Assembly: GCF_021739485.1 (NCBI RefSeq)
Contig: NZ_JAJFNK010000010.1
Coordinates: 84,391-148,390 of the forward strand
Origin: Alicyclobacillus tolerans
GTDB taxonomy: Bacteria; Bacillota; Bacilli; Alicyclobacillales; Alicyclobacillaceae
Direction of reading: 5' to 3'
Length of the DNA stretch: 64,000 bases
Notes under the pieces: generated by a model
Seen by the model: the letters and a program-made list of their open reading frames with translations, nothing else
Database searches by the model: none
What the model was told of the DNA's origin: nothing
Made by a program: the position numbers and the translations under genes
Shown: piece by piece, positions 53,570 to 62,971 of the stretch
How positions within the stretch are numbered: the stretch's first letter is position 1
How the letters are laid out: the number at the start of each line of letters is the position of its first letter

Positions 53570-56500
53570 TTGTTGTTCAACAAGATGTCAGCTAAGACAG
53601 GACTGGTAGTGACGACGGCAGCGATCATTGCGCTTAGTCCTGCGTTCGCTCCCCAGGCTTTGGCCAGTCCAAATGTAACCTGGTCGGGTCTCGATCCGTC
53701 CGCCGTTTCCGCCATTCAGGGCAAACCCGTAGGGTTTAGCGTCACACCGAGCGTATCGGGACTCTCGACAACCTCGGGCGTCTATTACGGCTATCATTTT
53801 TCTCTTTATGACAGTTCTGGCATACAGCAGCCATCCGGGTGGCTGCCGGCAGACCTCCAGTTTGACAGCCCAACGGCGAATGGGACGCCAATGGTAACCG
53901 GGAATGTGCCAGATTCCTCGGTATATGGTACGGCATCATCCGCCGTTTACAACGCGGGTACGAACCCGGACGTTGGGTCATTGGATTTTGGGTTTAGTCC
54001 AATCGATGTAGGTTCTTACCAAGCCAAAGTTCAGTTATATAACGAAAGTACGAATACCTCGGTCGGTGGAGCAGTATATGTTCCCATAAACGTATCTCCG
54101 GCTGCTCCAGGATTGGACCTGTATGCACCGCCCTTCACGGCGACAGGCCAGAAAATTGCAGTTCAGGTCAACCCGGGACAAGCTTTGCTTCAGTCCAGCA
54201 GTCCCTTGGTCTACCATCTCCAGGTGTTGAAAAACGGACATGCACCGGCCGTCAACGACGTCAACGGCGCTGCACAATTTGGGCCAAATTTAACGTCCAT
54301 TTCCTTGAGACCGGACGGTACAGCAGATTTTAGCTCTCCGTTATCAAGCAAGGGATATGACCTATCGAATCTGATGTTGACTTTCCATAATTCAAATCCC
54401 GGCCAATTTACGGTCTATTTGTCTGTACTTGACGCTTCTAACGGGACTCTCTTGGCATCCGGTCAGACGAATATTACAGCCGGTCCAGCCAATGTCTCCG
54501 GTACGGTAAAACTTAACGGTTCTATAGCCCCGCAAGGGACTACTGTCACGTTGGCCTCCACTTCGCAAAGCCCTAAAACAGGTTCAACCACAAGTGCAGG
54601 CACGGCACAATCTGTTTATGAACCACAGCAGGCATTGGTAAATCAAGACGGATCGTATTCCTTGTTTGTTCCTGCAGATACTCCCTTGTCCGCAGTGTGG
54701 ATGATGGTTCCGGATCAGACCGGCGCTGCCCAATCCTTCCCGATTAATCCCCCGGTCCCAATCGATTGGTCGTCCGGTAAAGGAACCGCCAACGTCAATT
54801 TGCTAACGGGGACACTGTCCGGTAAGGCTTACGTGGATAGTTCGACCCCGTTTGCTAATGGGTCTTTTGTTGTCGCACCTGTAGTAAACCAACAAGTAGA
54901 GCAGTCGGATACCACCCAAGTGCAGACGGACTCACAAGGCAATTTTTCCGTTTCCTTGCCACAGGGAAGCTACGAGATTGTAGGGGCGGTATTGCCTGGT
55001 GGAGTCTTTTTACCGATGCAACAACAGATTAATGTAGGAAGTTCAACAAAATCTATTGAAATCGCGCTGCCTCCGATTCCTCCTATTGCGATGGAAGGTC
55101 CCTCCAGCGTCCTTGCACAAGCGGATACTTGGTACGCAGTTGCCCTGAAACCAGGTTTAAAGCTTCCCAGTGACGTGTATTTCACCCTGACGGCGACTCA
55201 AAGCGGTCAGCAGGTGGCTTCCGGAATAACGTCCAGTTTCACAAACCAAGGGGAGAAAGTGAACGCAGGAGCATCCATTTCTTCTTTGCGTGCCTTTGGC
55301 GGGACCATGGTTCAACTGTCCTTCGCTCAGGCAGGTACCTATAACGTAACCATTAATATCGTCGATGCAAGCACTGGGCAAACAGTTGACTCGGCTTCAC
55401 AAGTCATAACGGCGGACCCGTCTGACGTTACAGGAACGGTCTATGGGGCTGACGGCAAGACGCCCGTGCCGTTTTCCTCCTTTGAATTGACATCGCATGC
55501 GCCAGCCACCAATCTATGGATGTTTACCGGTCCGAATGGTCACTTTGCCGGGAATATCCCTGCAGGCACATGGCAAATTACAGAAATACAAGATGGGTCC
55601 ACTTCTGGGAAATCGCTGTCTTCTCCGCAGACGATTACAGTTCCACAGACTGGCACAAAAACAGTAAGCATTACCGATCCATTCGCCAATGTGGTGGGTA
55701 CAGTCAGCGACGGGCAGGGTAACCCCATCGTAAATGGATTCATCGCTGTCGAGCCCCAAGAGGCAACGGATCCAAGCGCTATGCGCTGGTACCCAACGGA
55801 TGGACAAGGGCGCTTTGCCATGACTCTCAAGCCTGGAGCGACGTACACGATTGTGCAGGCAGGGGGAAATGGAGCGCCTCCCATCACTCTGAATCAACAG
55901 GTTCAAGCGCCAGCAACCGGGTACGTCTCTATCACAGTGGCCCCACCGCAACCAGACTTTCAACTCACGGTTACGGACGCCCTAGGAAACCTGGTCACTT
56001 CCGGATGGGTTAATCTACACGCGGACCCATCGAACGCGACAAGTAGGCAAGAAGTGGCGGGCCCACAGCCGGGGCAGAACGAGCAAAGTTTCCAGATTCA
56101 AAGCGATGGTACGGTCAGTGGGTACCTGCCCAAAGGCGATTACACCATCGACGGTATTTCGACGCCACAGGCATACTATCCGCTGCAGTTTAATTTGGAC
56201 ATTCAGGACCCCAAACTGAAAGTCGCAAAAAACGTGGGTCCGGGTGTGGCCACCCTTCATGGGAGATTGACCGATTCATCCGGGCACGGGTTACAAGGTG
56301 CGGCGCTGGTGCTGTCGCCACAGTCAGATCCCAATCGACAAATCTTTTTGTCCGCGGACGCCCATGGCTGGTATACCAGTTTTGGCTGGAATCAAAGTGG
56401 TCAGTACGGCGATTTGGTGCAGGTCGGGAAAACCTATGTCGTCGATGGAATTGTCGGCCCACAAGGGTGGACTTCCATCCGCGCTCAATCCTTTACAGCA

Positions 56501-57637
56501 ACGGCTGGAATGTTAAAGGATTTTGCTCTTCCGGCACCCGATTTAACGGGGACCGTGAGCGTGGACGGTACAACGATTCAGTCCGGTGGTATAGGCTTTT
56601 TGAGTCAACCGGCCAACTCCGGGAATCAGACCTCTGCGTCGGGAGGTAACGGTTCGGCGGGTGCGAACGTGCAGTGGTATTGGGCACAAATCCAGAACGG
56701 CCACTACCAAGTGAACCTTCCAGTTGGAACCTATACAGTGTATGGAGTCGCCGATGACCATAAACAGATGTTCTATAGCGAACAAGGAGACGCTCAGACG
56801 GTGGAGATTACTAACGCGTCGACCGTCGAAAACGATCCGTTTTCCTTTGTCACCAATTTCGTTGGAAGCTTGATATCGAATGGACATGCAGTACAGTATG
56901 CCGGGTTGCAGCTTAGTCAAACTCCGGACCCGACGGACGGATCGCAAGTCGAGTTTGTCTCTACGGATGCCTCGGGTCATTTCGCGACCAGTCTCAAACC
57001 GGGTACTTGGTATGTCCTTGGCTATGTAGATAAAAAAGGTACCTACGTGCAAGTCGATCAAAGCTATGACGTCAAGAGTTCAGCAATCCCCAATCTTGTC
57101 ATTGACGTAACACCGGATGTGACGGGCAACATCGTCTGGGACAACAGTCCATCTGCGGTTCGCGCGCGATTGGTGGTTCAAAACACGCAAACCAAACAAG
57201 TAGTGACTACACCGGTGGACATAACGCAATCGGGTTGGACCTATAGCTTTTCGCTGTCCGCAGGGACCTATCAGGTGCTGGGGATAAGCACGATGGATGC
57301 GAATCACAAACGGACCTGGACCGACCTTTCCATGTCTGGACAAACCCTCAGTGTCAAGGGTTCAGGAACACCGGTCAGCCAAAACGTCACGGTGTCCCAA
57401 GGCTTTTCCGGAACAGTACAAGGCAACGGCTTGGACGGGCAATCAGGACAAGTTCAGTTCAAGAATTCCTCTACAGGTGAAATTTACGACGTGGCATTTA
57501 CCAATGGTTCGTTCACCGTACCTTTTGGCAATCAATCTGGCTGGACTGTGCTTGGAGTCTCGACGCCCGCCAACTACTACAAGGCCACGGCAATTTTCTC
57601 AAATGGTAGTTGGATTGTCACAGTTCAGCAAGCCTAA
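53570..57637 (+). CDS. Giant secreted protein with repeated carboxypeptidase-regulatory-like domains
   Basis: A 1355-residue exported protein with a signal peptide ending near PQALASPN. It is built of repeated beta-sandwich units. Many follow the pattern DVTGTVxxxDG...G.F..xLPxGTY.xxG of carboxypeptidase regulatory-like or CNA-B-type domains; clear copies begin near residues 310, 410, 615, 700 and 890, with more after 1030. There is no LPxTG anchor or S-layer motif at the C-terminus. A TTG start follows GGGAGG. It heads a run of three large secreted proteins on the same strand, so a cell-surface or matrix structure is likely. Confidence 0.75.
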   Translation: MLFNKMSAKTGLVVTTAAIIALSPAFAPQALASPNVTWSGLDPSAVSAIQGKPVGFSVTPSVSGLSTTSGVYYGYHFSLYDSSGIQQPSGWLPADLQFDSPTANGTPMVTGNVPDSSVYGTASSAVYNAGTNPDVGSLDFGFSPIDVGSYQAKVQLYNESTNTSVGGAVYVPINVSPAAPGLDLYAPPFTATGQKIAVQVNPGQALLQSSSPLVYHLQVLKNGHAPAVNDVNGAAQFGPNLTSISLRPDGTADFSSPLSSKGYDLSNLMLTFHNSNPGQFTVYLSVLDASNGTLLASGQTNITAGPANVSGTVKLNGSIAPQGTTVTLASTSQSPKTGSTTSAGTAQSVYEPQQALVNQDGSYSLFVPADTPLSAVWMMVPDQTGAAQSFPINPPVPIDWSSGKGTANVNLLTGTLSGKAYVDSSTPFANGSFVVAPVVNQQVEQSDTTQVQTDSQGNFSVSLPQGSYEIVGAVLPGGVFLPMQQQINVGSSTKSIEIALPPIPPIAMEGPSSVLAQADTWYAVALKPGLKLPSDVYFTLTATQSGQQVASGITSSFTNQGEKVNAGASISSLRAFGGTMVQLSFAQAGTYNVTINIVDASTGQTVDSASQVITADPSDVTGTVYGADGKTPVPFSSFELTSHAPATNLWMFTGPNGHFAGNIPAGTWQITEIQDGSTSGKSLSSPQTITVPQTGTKTVSITDPFANVVGTVSDGQGNPIVNGFIAVEPQEATDPSAMRWYPTDGQGRFAMTLKPGATYTIVQAGGNGAPPITLNQQVQAPATGYVSITVAPPQPDFQLTVTDALGNLVTSGWVNLHADPSNATSRQEVAGPQPGQNEQSFQIQSDGTVSGYLPKGDYTIDGISTPQAYYPLQFNLDIQDPKLKVAKNVGPGVATLHGRLTDSSGHGLQGAALVLSPQSDPNRQIFLSADAHGWYTSFGWNQSGQYGDLVQVGKTYVVDGIVGPQGWTSIRAQSFTATAGMLKDFALPAPDLTGTVSVDGTTIQSGGIGFLSQPANSGNQTSASGGNGSAGANVQWYWAQIQNGHYQVNLPVGTYTVYGVADDHKQMFYSEQGDAQTVEITNASTVENDPFSFVTNFVGSLISNGHAVQYAGLQLSQTPDPTDGSQVEFVSTDASGHFATSLKPGTWYVLGYVDKKGTYVQVDQSYDVKSSAIPNLVIDVTPDVTGNIVWDNSPSAVRARLVVQNTQTKQVVTTPVDITQSGWTYSFSLSAGTYQVLGISTMDANHKRTWTDLSMSGQTLSVKGSGTPVSQNVTVSQGFSGTVQGNGLDGQSGQVQFKNSSTGEIYDVAFTNGSFTVPFGNQSGWTVLGVSTPANYYKATAIFSNGSWIVTVQQA

Positions 57638-57772
57638 TCTTGAGCTTTGATATTCATGCAGAGCCCCATTTGTGGAGAAAGCTGCTATTACGAACAGAAG
57701 GACCCATGACGGCAAGACATGGGGCGGGTTTCCGCAGTATAACGTCAACGACTTGAATGGAGGATTCATCGA

Positions 57773-60289
57773 ATGCCGCAGCATCGTTCAATATTGAAAC
57801 GCCTGCCTTTGCGTACGGGGCTATTTCTGGCCGGCTCGCTCGTGATGGTTCTTCCGTCGGCTCAGTCTGCATATGCGTCGAACAACATTACTTTGTCTCC
57901 AGTCACCGTACAATACGGATATAGCCCGGAAACAGTGACTATTACGGGTACTGGATTTCAATCTTCATCTCTAATCTACGTTTTAAACAGTCAACATCAA
58001 AGTCAAAACGCGGTCAGTAATGTGCAGTACAATTCTTCAACATCTATGTCGTTTTTACTAGGTAGTGGACTAGGGTCAAGCTCGACGGATACCTCTTACA
58101 CCGTCGAAGTGGAAACCCCCCTGTCCAGTGGGGTCAGCATCGCCGATGGCACCCTGACCGTGCAGGCTCTACCGGCCATCTCAGGCATGACCATCGGTGG
58201 GAGTTCGAACGCTTCCTGGTTAGGTACGGGCTATTCGAATGCCAATGTAACCTTGACCGCAGCCAATACGACTCTCAGTAGTCAAAGTCAGGTACAGGTG
58301 GAAGACAGCACAGGAGCTTTGTCGGCCGGACATATCAGCAACCTTCAGATCAACAATGGGTCAACGGCCAGTTTTACATTGACGAGCGGATTGCCAGCCG
58401 GAAGCTATAGTTTCGTGATCGCGTCCAATGGACAGACCATGAGCATTCCGTTTCTCATCCGCAACCCTCAACCGGCGATGAACTCGCAAGAGAAATTGCC
58501 AGCAGGTTTAGATTCGACCGTCTCGTTTGCCGCTACAAACGCCAACTTCACTCCCGGCAATGTTCAGGTGACGCTGAGCCAAGGTGGAAATGCCTCAACG
58601 CCTCCCACCGTCTCTCACACATACACGGCTTCTGTTACCGATGCAAACCATTTGACGTTCTCAATTCCGGAGGCTGACGCGAGCAGCTTTAGTTCTTCGC
58701 CTGTCGACTTAACCGTGACAGACCCTTCAGAACAGTTTACAGAACAAGGTGCTTTTGTGTTTACAGCCTCTCCAACTGCAGTGGCAGCGCCGCAGGCGGT
58801 AACGCAAGACCAAGCTGCAGGATCAACAATATCTGTGGCGACCACAGGGTTGAATTTACAAGCCGGTACACCGACGGTGAGTTTAAACGGCAATAACGTC
58901 AATTCTTCGCCAAGTTTTGTGGTTCAAGGCGCAACTGTAAATGTCACTTTGCCGAGTGGACTTCAGCCGGGCAACTATCAAATAAAAATTACGGACAAGG
59001 ACCCGCAAAACCCAAAAACCGCTACGGCAACGTTCGCTGTCACCGGCACGCCTCCCACATTGGCATCTGCGACCCTTCCAGATGCGACTCAAGGGCAGCC
59101 TTATAGCCAGACTCTCGGTGCAACAGGGGCGAACTTGCAGTGGTCTATCACGGCTGGAGCACTACCGGCAGGATTAACGCTGTCGAATGGTGTGATTTCC
59201 GGCACTCCTACGCAATCCACGACTCTTCCAAATAATTTTACCGTTCAGGTCAGCAACAGCGATGGTACGGCTGTGCAGCAATACAGCTTGTCCATACAAC
59301 CTGTTGCCGTGGCGCCAGTGCAAAATCCGGGCAACAACGGGAACAATAACGGCTCAGGTGGGTCAGATCACTCGGGTCACAGCAGTTCTTCCGTGGGTTC
59401 AGGATCGTCTGCGCAACCCGGTCAGACCCCGACCACACCCCCTTCATCCGCGGCGGGTCTGGAAAAGAACTTCAATACCGCCGTGGCTACTCAAAGCGTT
59501 TCTTCGGCCGCCTCAAAAATCAACACTACGGCTGATGGAAGTTCCATTGAGTTGGACATTCCGCAAAACGCATTTCAGTCCCCAGAACAGGTGAGCGTAA
59601 CTCGTGCCAGCACGTCATCTTTGGAGAACACTACTCCACAGGGATACAAACCAGCCTTTGCGTTTGGCGTTAACTTTAGCGGACCCGCTCCAACTGCGCC
59701 GATCACATTGACCATTTTGAATCCCGCAATTCCAGAGAACGCCGTCATCTATAAGGTTTCTGGAAGCAAACTAGTCTCTGTACCCGCCAAAGTATCGAAC
59801 GGGAAGGTCGAAATCTCTTTCACCTCCGATCCGGATTTCGTCATCGCTGTTCCTGTCGCTGCCACGACCACCCCGCCTGCTCCTATACTTCCTGGGCAAC
59901 GTGCCATCGACTTGAACGGCAAACGTTTGTCGGTGGTGAACGGGGTTGTAAAAAATGGGACAACCTACATGCCCATTTGGTACGTAATGCACGCCATGTC
60001 GCAGTTGGGAATGAGCAGCAAATGGAATGGGACAGACTGGAATTTACTCACTCCGAAAGGACTGCACGTTGATATGTCCCGCCTGAAACCTGGATTTGGA
60101 CAGATGCAGGTCGACCTGAACGGTACCGTTGTGCAGAAACTGTACGGGATTTACGTCAAGGATCCCAGTACCGGACGAGACACCACGTACATGCCGATTT
60201 GGTATGTGATGCAGATTCTTAAACGGGTCGGAGTCCAAAGTGCTTGGAACGGGCAAGCCTGGAACATGACAAGCCAGAGCCAGGGCTAA
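57773..60289 (+). CDS. Secreted Ig-like repeat protein with two C-terminal stalk domains
   Basis: An 838-residue exported protein. After the signal peptide (ending SAYASNN) come IPT/TIG-like beta domains (ETVTITGTGFQSSSLIYV). A putative-Ig domain follows near residue 430 (LPDATQGQPYSQTL...LPAGLTLSNGVISGTP). Next is a Gly/Ser/Asn linker, a ZU5-like region, and two stalk domains (TYMPIWYVMHAMSQLG and TYMPIWYVMQILKRVG). GGAGG precedes the ATG. It is 135 bases after the giant protein gene. The shared domain links it to three other proteins in the window. Confidence 0.75.
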   Translation: MPQHRSILKRLPLRTGLFLAGSLVMVLPSAQSAYASNNITLSPVTVQYGYSPETVTITGTGFQSSSLIYVLNSQHQSQNAVSNVQYNSSTSMSFLLGSGLGSSSTDTSYTVEVETPLSSGVSIADGTLTVQALPAISGMTIGGSSNASWLGTGYSNANVTLTAANTTLSSQSQVQVEDSTGALSAGHISNLQINNGSTASFTLTSGLPAGSYSFVIASNGQTMSIPFLIRNPQPAMNSQEKLPAGLDSTVSFAATNANFTPGNVQVTLSQGGNASTPPTVSHTYTASVTDANHLTFSIPEADASSFSSSPVDLTVTDPSEQFTEQGAFVFTASPTAVAAPQAVTQDQAAGSTISVATTGLNLQAGTPTVSLNGNNVNSSPSFVVQGATVNVTLPSGLQPGNYQIKITDKDPQNPKTATATFAVTGTPPTLASATLPDATQGQPYSQTLGATGANLQWSITAGALPAGLTLSNGVISGTPTQSTTLPNNFTVQVSNSDGTAVQQYSLSIQPVAVAPVQNPGNNGNNNGSGGSDHSGHSSSSVGSGSSAQPGQTPTTPPSSAAGLEKNFNTAVATQSVSSAASKINTTADGSSIELDIPQNAFQSPEQVSVTRASTSSLENTTPQGYKPAFAFGVNFSGPAPTAPITLTILNPAIPENAVIYKVSGSKLVSVPAKVSNGKVEISFTSDPDFVIAVPVAATTTPPAPILPGQRAIDLNGKRLSVVNGVVKNGTTYMPIWYVMHAMSQLGMSSKWNGTDWNLLTPKGLHVDMSRLKPGFGQMQVDLNGTVVQKLYGIYVKDPSTGRDTTYMPIWYVMQILKRVGVQSAWNGQAWNMTSQSQG

Positions 60290-60350
60290 ATCGAGAACGA
60301 AGAGCGTCAAGCCAGTCCTTGAGCTTCTGTACAAGCAATCGGAAGATGGG

Positions 60351-60393
60351 AGCTGTTCCTCAGCAGTTTTGACTGCTTTGGGACAGCTTTTAT
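60351..60393 (+). terminator. Two-part terminator hairpin
   Basis: AGCTGTTCC pairs with GGGACAGCT, enclosing a second stem GCAGT-TTTG-ACTGC, followed by TTTATCTT. It lies 61 bases after the stalk-domain gene. Confidence 0.75.
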
Positions 60394-60808
60394 CTTATTT
60401 GTCTCCGTGTCGTGGTCTAGGAACTGTTGGAAGAGAAGTTGTTGGACGCTGACTCAAGGATGCGTCTTTTGCAGCATGAGCGACTCGGGCGGAGCTATGT
60501 CCACGTTGACAACTATGTGAGCCATGGTGCCAGTGGTGTATTCGCGTCAGATGAACCTCCTACACTCAATTCCCCTCGCGTTTTGTCGAATGAGACAGGA
60601 AAATGGAGCCTCAAAGGAGAAGGAAGAGAAAGAAGCAAAAGGAAGAGAAAGAAGCAAGTAGTAACTCTTTCCATGCAAACAACATGTGTGGGCCCAACGA
60701 GGTACGGGCCGTTGGCCCGAACCGGTCCTCTTGCTTCGAAATCAACCAAATTGTCGACCATACCCCCTTTCTTTCAAAAACAGTTGAAAAAGGAGATCGG
60801 CTTCCCTA
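60394..60808. other. Leader region with purine-rich repeat and hairpin
   Basis: GGAAGAGAAAGAAGCAA occurs twice at 60622-60638 and 60641-60657 within a long purine tract. CGGGCC-GTT-GGCCCG forms a hairpin at 60705-60719. A rightward frame at 60427-60921 overlaps the next gene and has no family-like sequence, so I do not call it. AAAAAGGAG at about 60787 is the ribosome binding site for the next gene. Confidence 0.45.
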
Positions 60809-62704
60809 ATGAAACGGATGCTTACCGGATTTGTGGCTGTTTCCGTCGCCGTGACCACGGCGATTCCAATGGCTCTGGCAGCCACCACAACCTCTACCAC
60901 AACTGCTTCCTCAACGGCTAGTTCAACGACGGCTTCAGCAAGTTCAGCAACTTCTTCAACTTCTGCAAAAAGCAATTGGTTCAAGATGGCCATCGAGGTG
61001 AACGGGACAACTCTGAGCAATCCATACGGTATTGCGGAAAGTGATGGTTCTACCGTAACCACCTACATACCGATGTACTATGTCGATCAGGCTCTCATCA
61101 AAGTCGGATACAAAGTCACTTGGGACGGGATTTCAAAAACGTGGAAAGTAACGACCCCACAGCAGAACCTGAACTTCCCGTCTATGCAAATTGGGACGGG
61201 GAACACGTCGATTACGGCGAACGGGATCCTCATTAAGAAGGTCAATACCATTGTCCAGTCCGACCCTGAAGGCGGCGTAAAGACGACGTACATGCCCATC
61301 TACTATGTCGCCCCGCTGTTCCAGGCCCTTGGCATCACTGCGGCGTGGGACGGAATCCACCATGTGTGGTCGATGTCTAATGATACGAGTAGTTCGGGTG
61401 CCTCGAGTTCCTCGACAGGCGGCAGCTCTTCAGGGAGTTCCACGACTCTGACAGCCCCGACCATCCACCTTCAACAAAGCAATGGCACTTCGAGCATTTC
61501 AGTGACTGGAGCGGTCAGCCAAGCGATGGTCACGCTGTACTCCACCGATGGCACTTCCGTGGTTTCGACGGCTGCCGATGCAAACGGAAACGCTACTTTT
61601 TACGGTGTCGCTCCGGGCAGTTACTACGTCGAGCAGACCGCCAATGGGCAAAGCAGCGGGGAGTCCAACGTGATCGCGGTATCTAAAACTGTGACACCAG
61701 CCCCCACCCCTGCGGTTTTTGCGAGTCAGAGCAACGGTGTGTGGTATGTTGGCGTGAACGATGCGGCTCCGAATGCATCGCTGACGTTGTACAGTACCAA
61801 CGGGAATCAAATTGCAACGGCTACCGCGAACCAGTACGGATATGCCACGTTCAACAACGTGGCCCAAGGCGGCTACTATGTGGTGGAGTCCTTGAATGGG
61901 CAAAACGTTCAGTCCAGTGCAGTAACGGTCAATGAAGCGACAACTGCGCCGGCACCCTTGGCGACACCGAGCGTATCCGTGAGCCAGGGGAATGGCGTGA
62001 GTACCATTACGGTCAGTAACGCTCAGCCCAATGCGACGGTGACACTGTACAACTCCAATGGAACGGTTTCGCAGACCGCTACAGCAAACAGTTCGGGCGT
62101 TGCCACTTTCGACAACGTAGCGAACGGCAGTTATTACGTCGTGCAGACTTCGAACGGCCAGCAGAGCGCCGCATCGAATTACGTGAATGTGAATGCGACC
62201 CCGGCTGCTCAGCTCGCAACGCCGAACCCCACCGTGACTCAAAGCAACGGCGTGGGGACCATTTCAGTTAGCAACATGCAACCCAATGCCACTGTGACGT
62301 TGTACAACTCCAATACCGCAGTGGTTCAGACTGTGACGGCCGATAGTTCCGGCAATGCGACTTTTAGCAACGTACCCGCAGGCAGTTACTACGTCGCACA
62401 GAGCTACAATGGTCAGACCAGCGCTGCATCCAACTATGTCTACGTCACGGCTGCCAACTCGGGAGCGCCTGCAGCCCCCGTGATAGCCGTCAGTCAGAGC
62501 AACGGGGTGAACACGATTACGGTCAGCGACGTCGAACCCAACGCTACAGTGACTCTGTATACGAGCAATGGCCAGGTTTCTCAAACGGCCACAGCCGATT
62601 CGACCGGATTCGCGAGTTTCAGCAACGTTCAAAGTGGCACCTACTATGCAGCGCAAACCGTCAGCGGTCAGACAAGTTCCGCTTCCAATCAGGTGACGGT
62701 ATAA
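60809..62704 (+). CDS. Secreted protein with two stalk domains and five ~85-residue repeats
   Basis: A 631-residue exported protein with signal peptide (AIPMALAA) and a Ser/Thr linker. Two stalk domains follow (TYIPMYYVDQALIKVG and TYMPIYYVAPLFQALG). A Ser/Gly linker leads to five tandem units, each with the pattern QSNGVxTIxVxNxxPNATVTLY, then TATAxSxGxATFxNVxxGxYYVxQ. The repeats are beta-sandwiches, probably for display or adhesion. The last repeat ends at the C-terminus without a wall anchor. The ATG follows AAAGGAG at a longer than usual spacing. Confidence 0.78.
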   Translation: MKRMLTGFVAVSVAVTTAIPMALAATTTSTTTASSTASSTTASASSATSSTSAKSNWFKMAIEVNGTTLSNPYGIAESDGSTVTTYIPMYYVDQALIKVGYKVTWDGISKTWKVTTPQQNLNFPSMQIGTGNTSITANGILIKKVNTIVQSDPEGGVKTTYMPIYYVAPLFQALGITAAWDGIHHVWSMSNDTSSSGASSSSTGGSSSGSSTTLTAPTIHLQQSNGTSSISVTGAVSQAMVTLYSTDGTSVVSTAADANGNATFYGVAPGSYYVEQTANGQSSGESNVIAVSKTVTPAPTPAVFASQSNGVWYVGVNDAAPNASLTLYSTNGNQIATATANQYGYATFNNVAQGGYYVVESLNGQNVQSSAVTVNEATTAPAPLATPSVSVSQGNGVSTITVSNAQPNATVTLYNSNGTVSQTATANSSGVATFDNVANGSYYVVQTSNGQQSAASNYVNVNATPAAQLATPNPTVTQSNGVGTISVSNMQPNATVTLYNSNTAVVQTVTADSSGNATFSNVPAGSYYVAQSYNGQTSAASNYVYVTAANSGAPAAPVIAVSQSNGVNTITVSDVEPNATVTLYTSNGQVSQTATADSTGFASFSNVQSGTYYAAQTVSGQTSSASNQVTV

Positions 62705-62758
62705 CCGAGCGCTTAAGACGCGAAGCGTGAACAGCAGCAAAAAACAGCAGAAACGATG

Positions 62759-62784
62759 CAGCCCCTCGTCTCGGCGAGGGGCTG
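62759..62784 (+). terminator. Terminator hairpin after the repeat protein
   Basis: CAGCCCCTCG and CGAGGGGCTG form a perfect ten-base-pair stem around TCTCGG, 55 bases after the stop. On the minus strand it is followed by a T-rich run, so it could also act on leftward transcripts. Confidence 0.7.
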
Positions 62785-62837
62785 TCTGCGTCGGCCAACA
62801 TGGCTAAATCCGCGGCAACGACGGCAAAGGGCATGAA

Positions 62838-62899
62838 AAAGCGGAGCCAGGTTGAGCAGGCCACGATTTTCGTGGCTCTGCAGACCTCGGCTCCGCTTT
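62838..62899 (-). terminator. Large branched terminator of the leftward adaptor gene
   Basis: AAAGCGGAGCCAGGT on the plus strand pairs with ACCTCGGCTCCGCTTT, enclosing an inner stem GCCACGA-TTT-TCGTGGC. On the minus strand it ends in CTTTTTC, as expected for a rho-independent terminator of the gene that stops at 62972. Confidence 0.75.
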
Positions 62900-62971
62900 A
62901 CTCCGCCTTCGACAGTTGTCTGGGTCTGAAGACGAAGTTTCTCGTTAAGATTGCGGGTTTATCCCCGAGTT

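Noticed and set aside
60427..60921. 164-codon gene
   Set aside because: It overlaps the start of the repeat-protein gene, crosses a purine repeat, and shows no protein-like composition or ribosome binding site.
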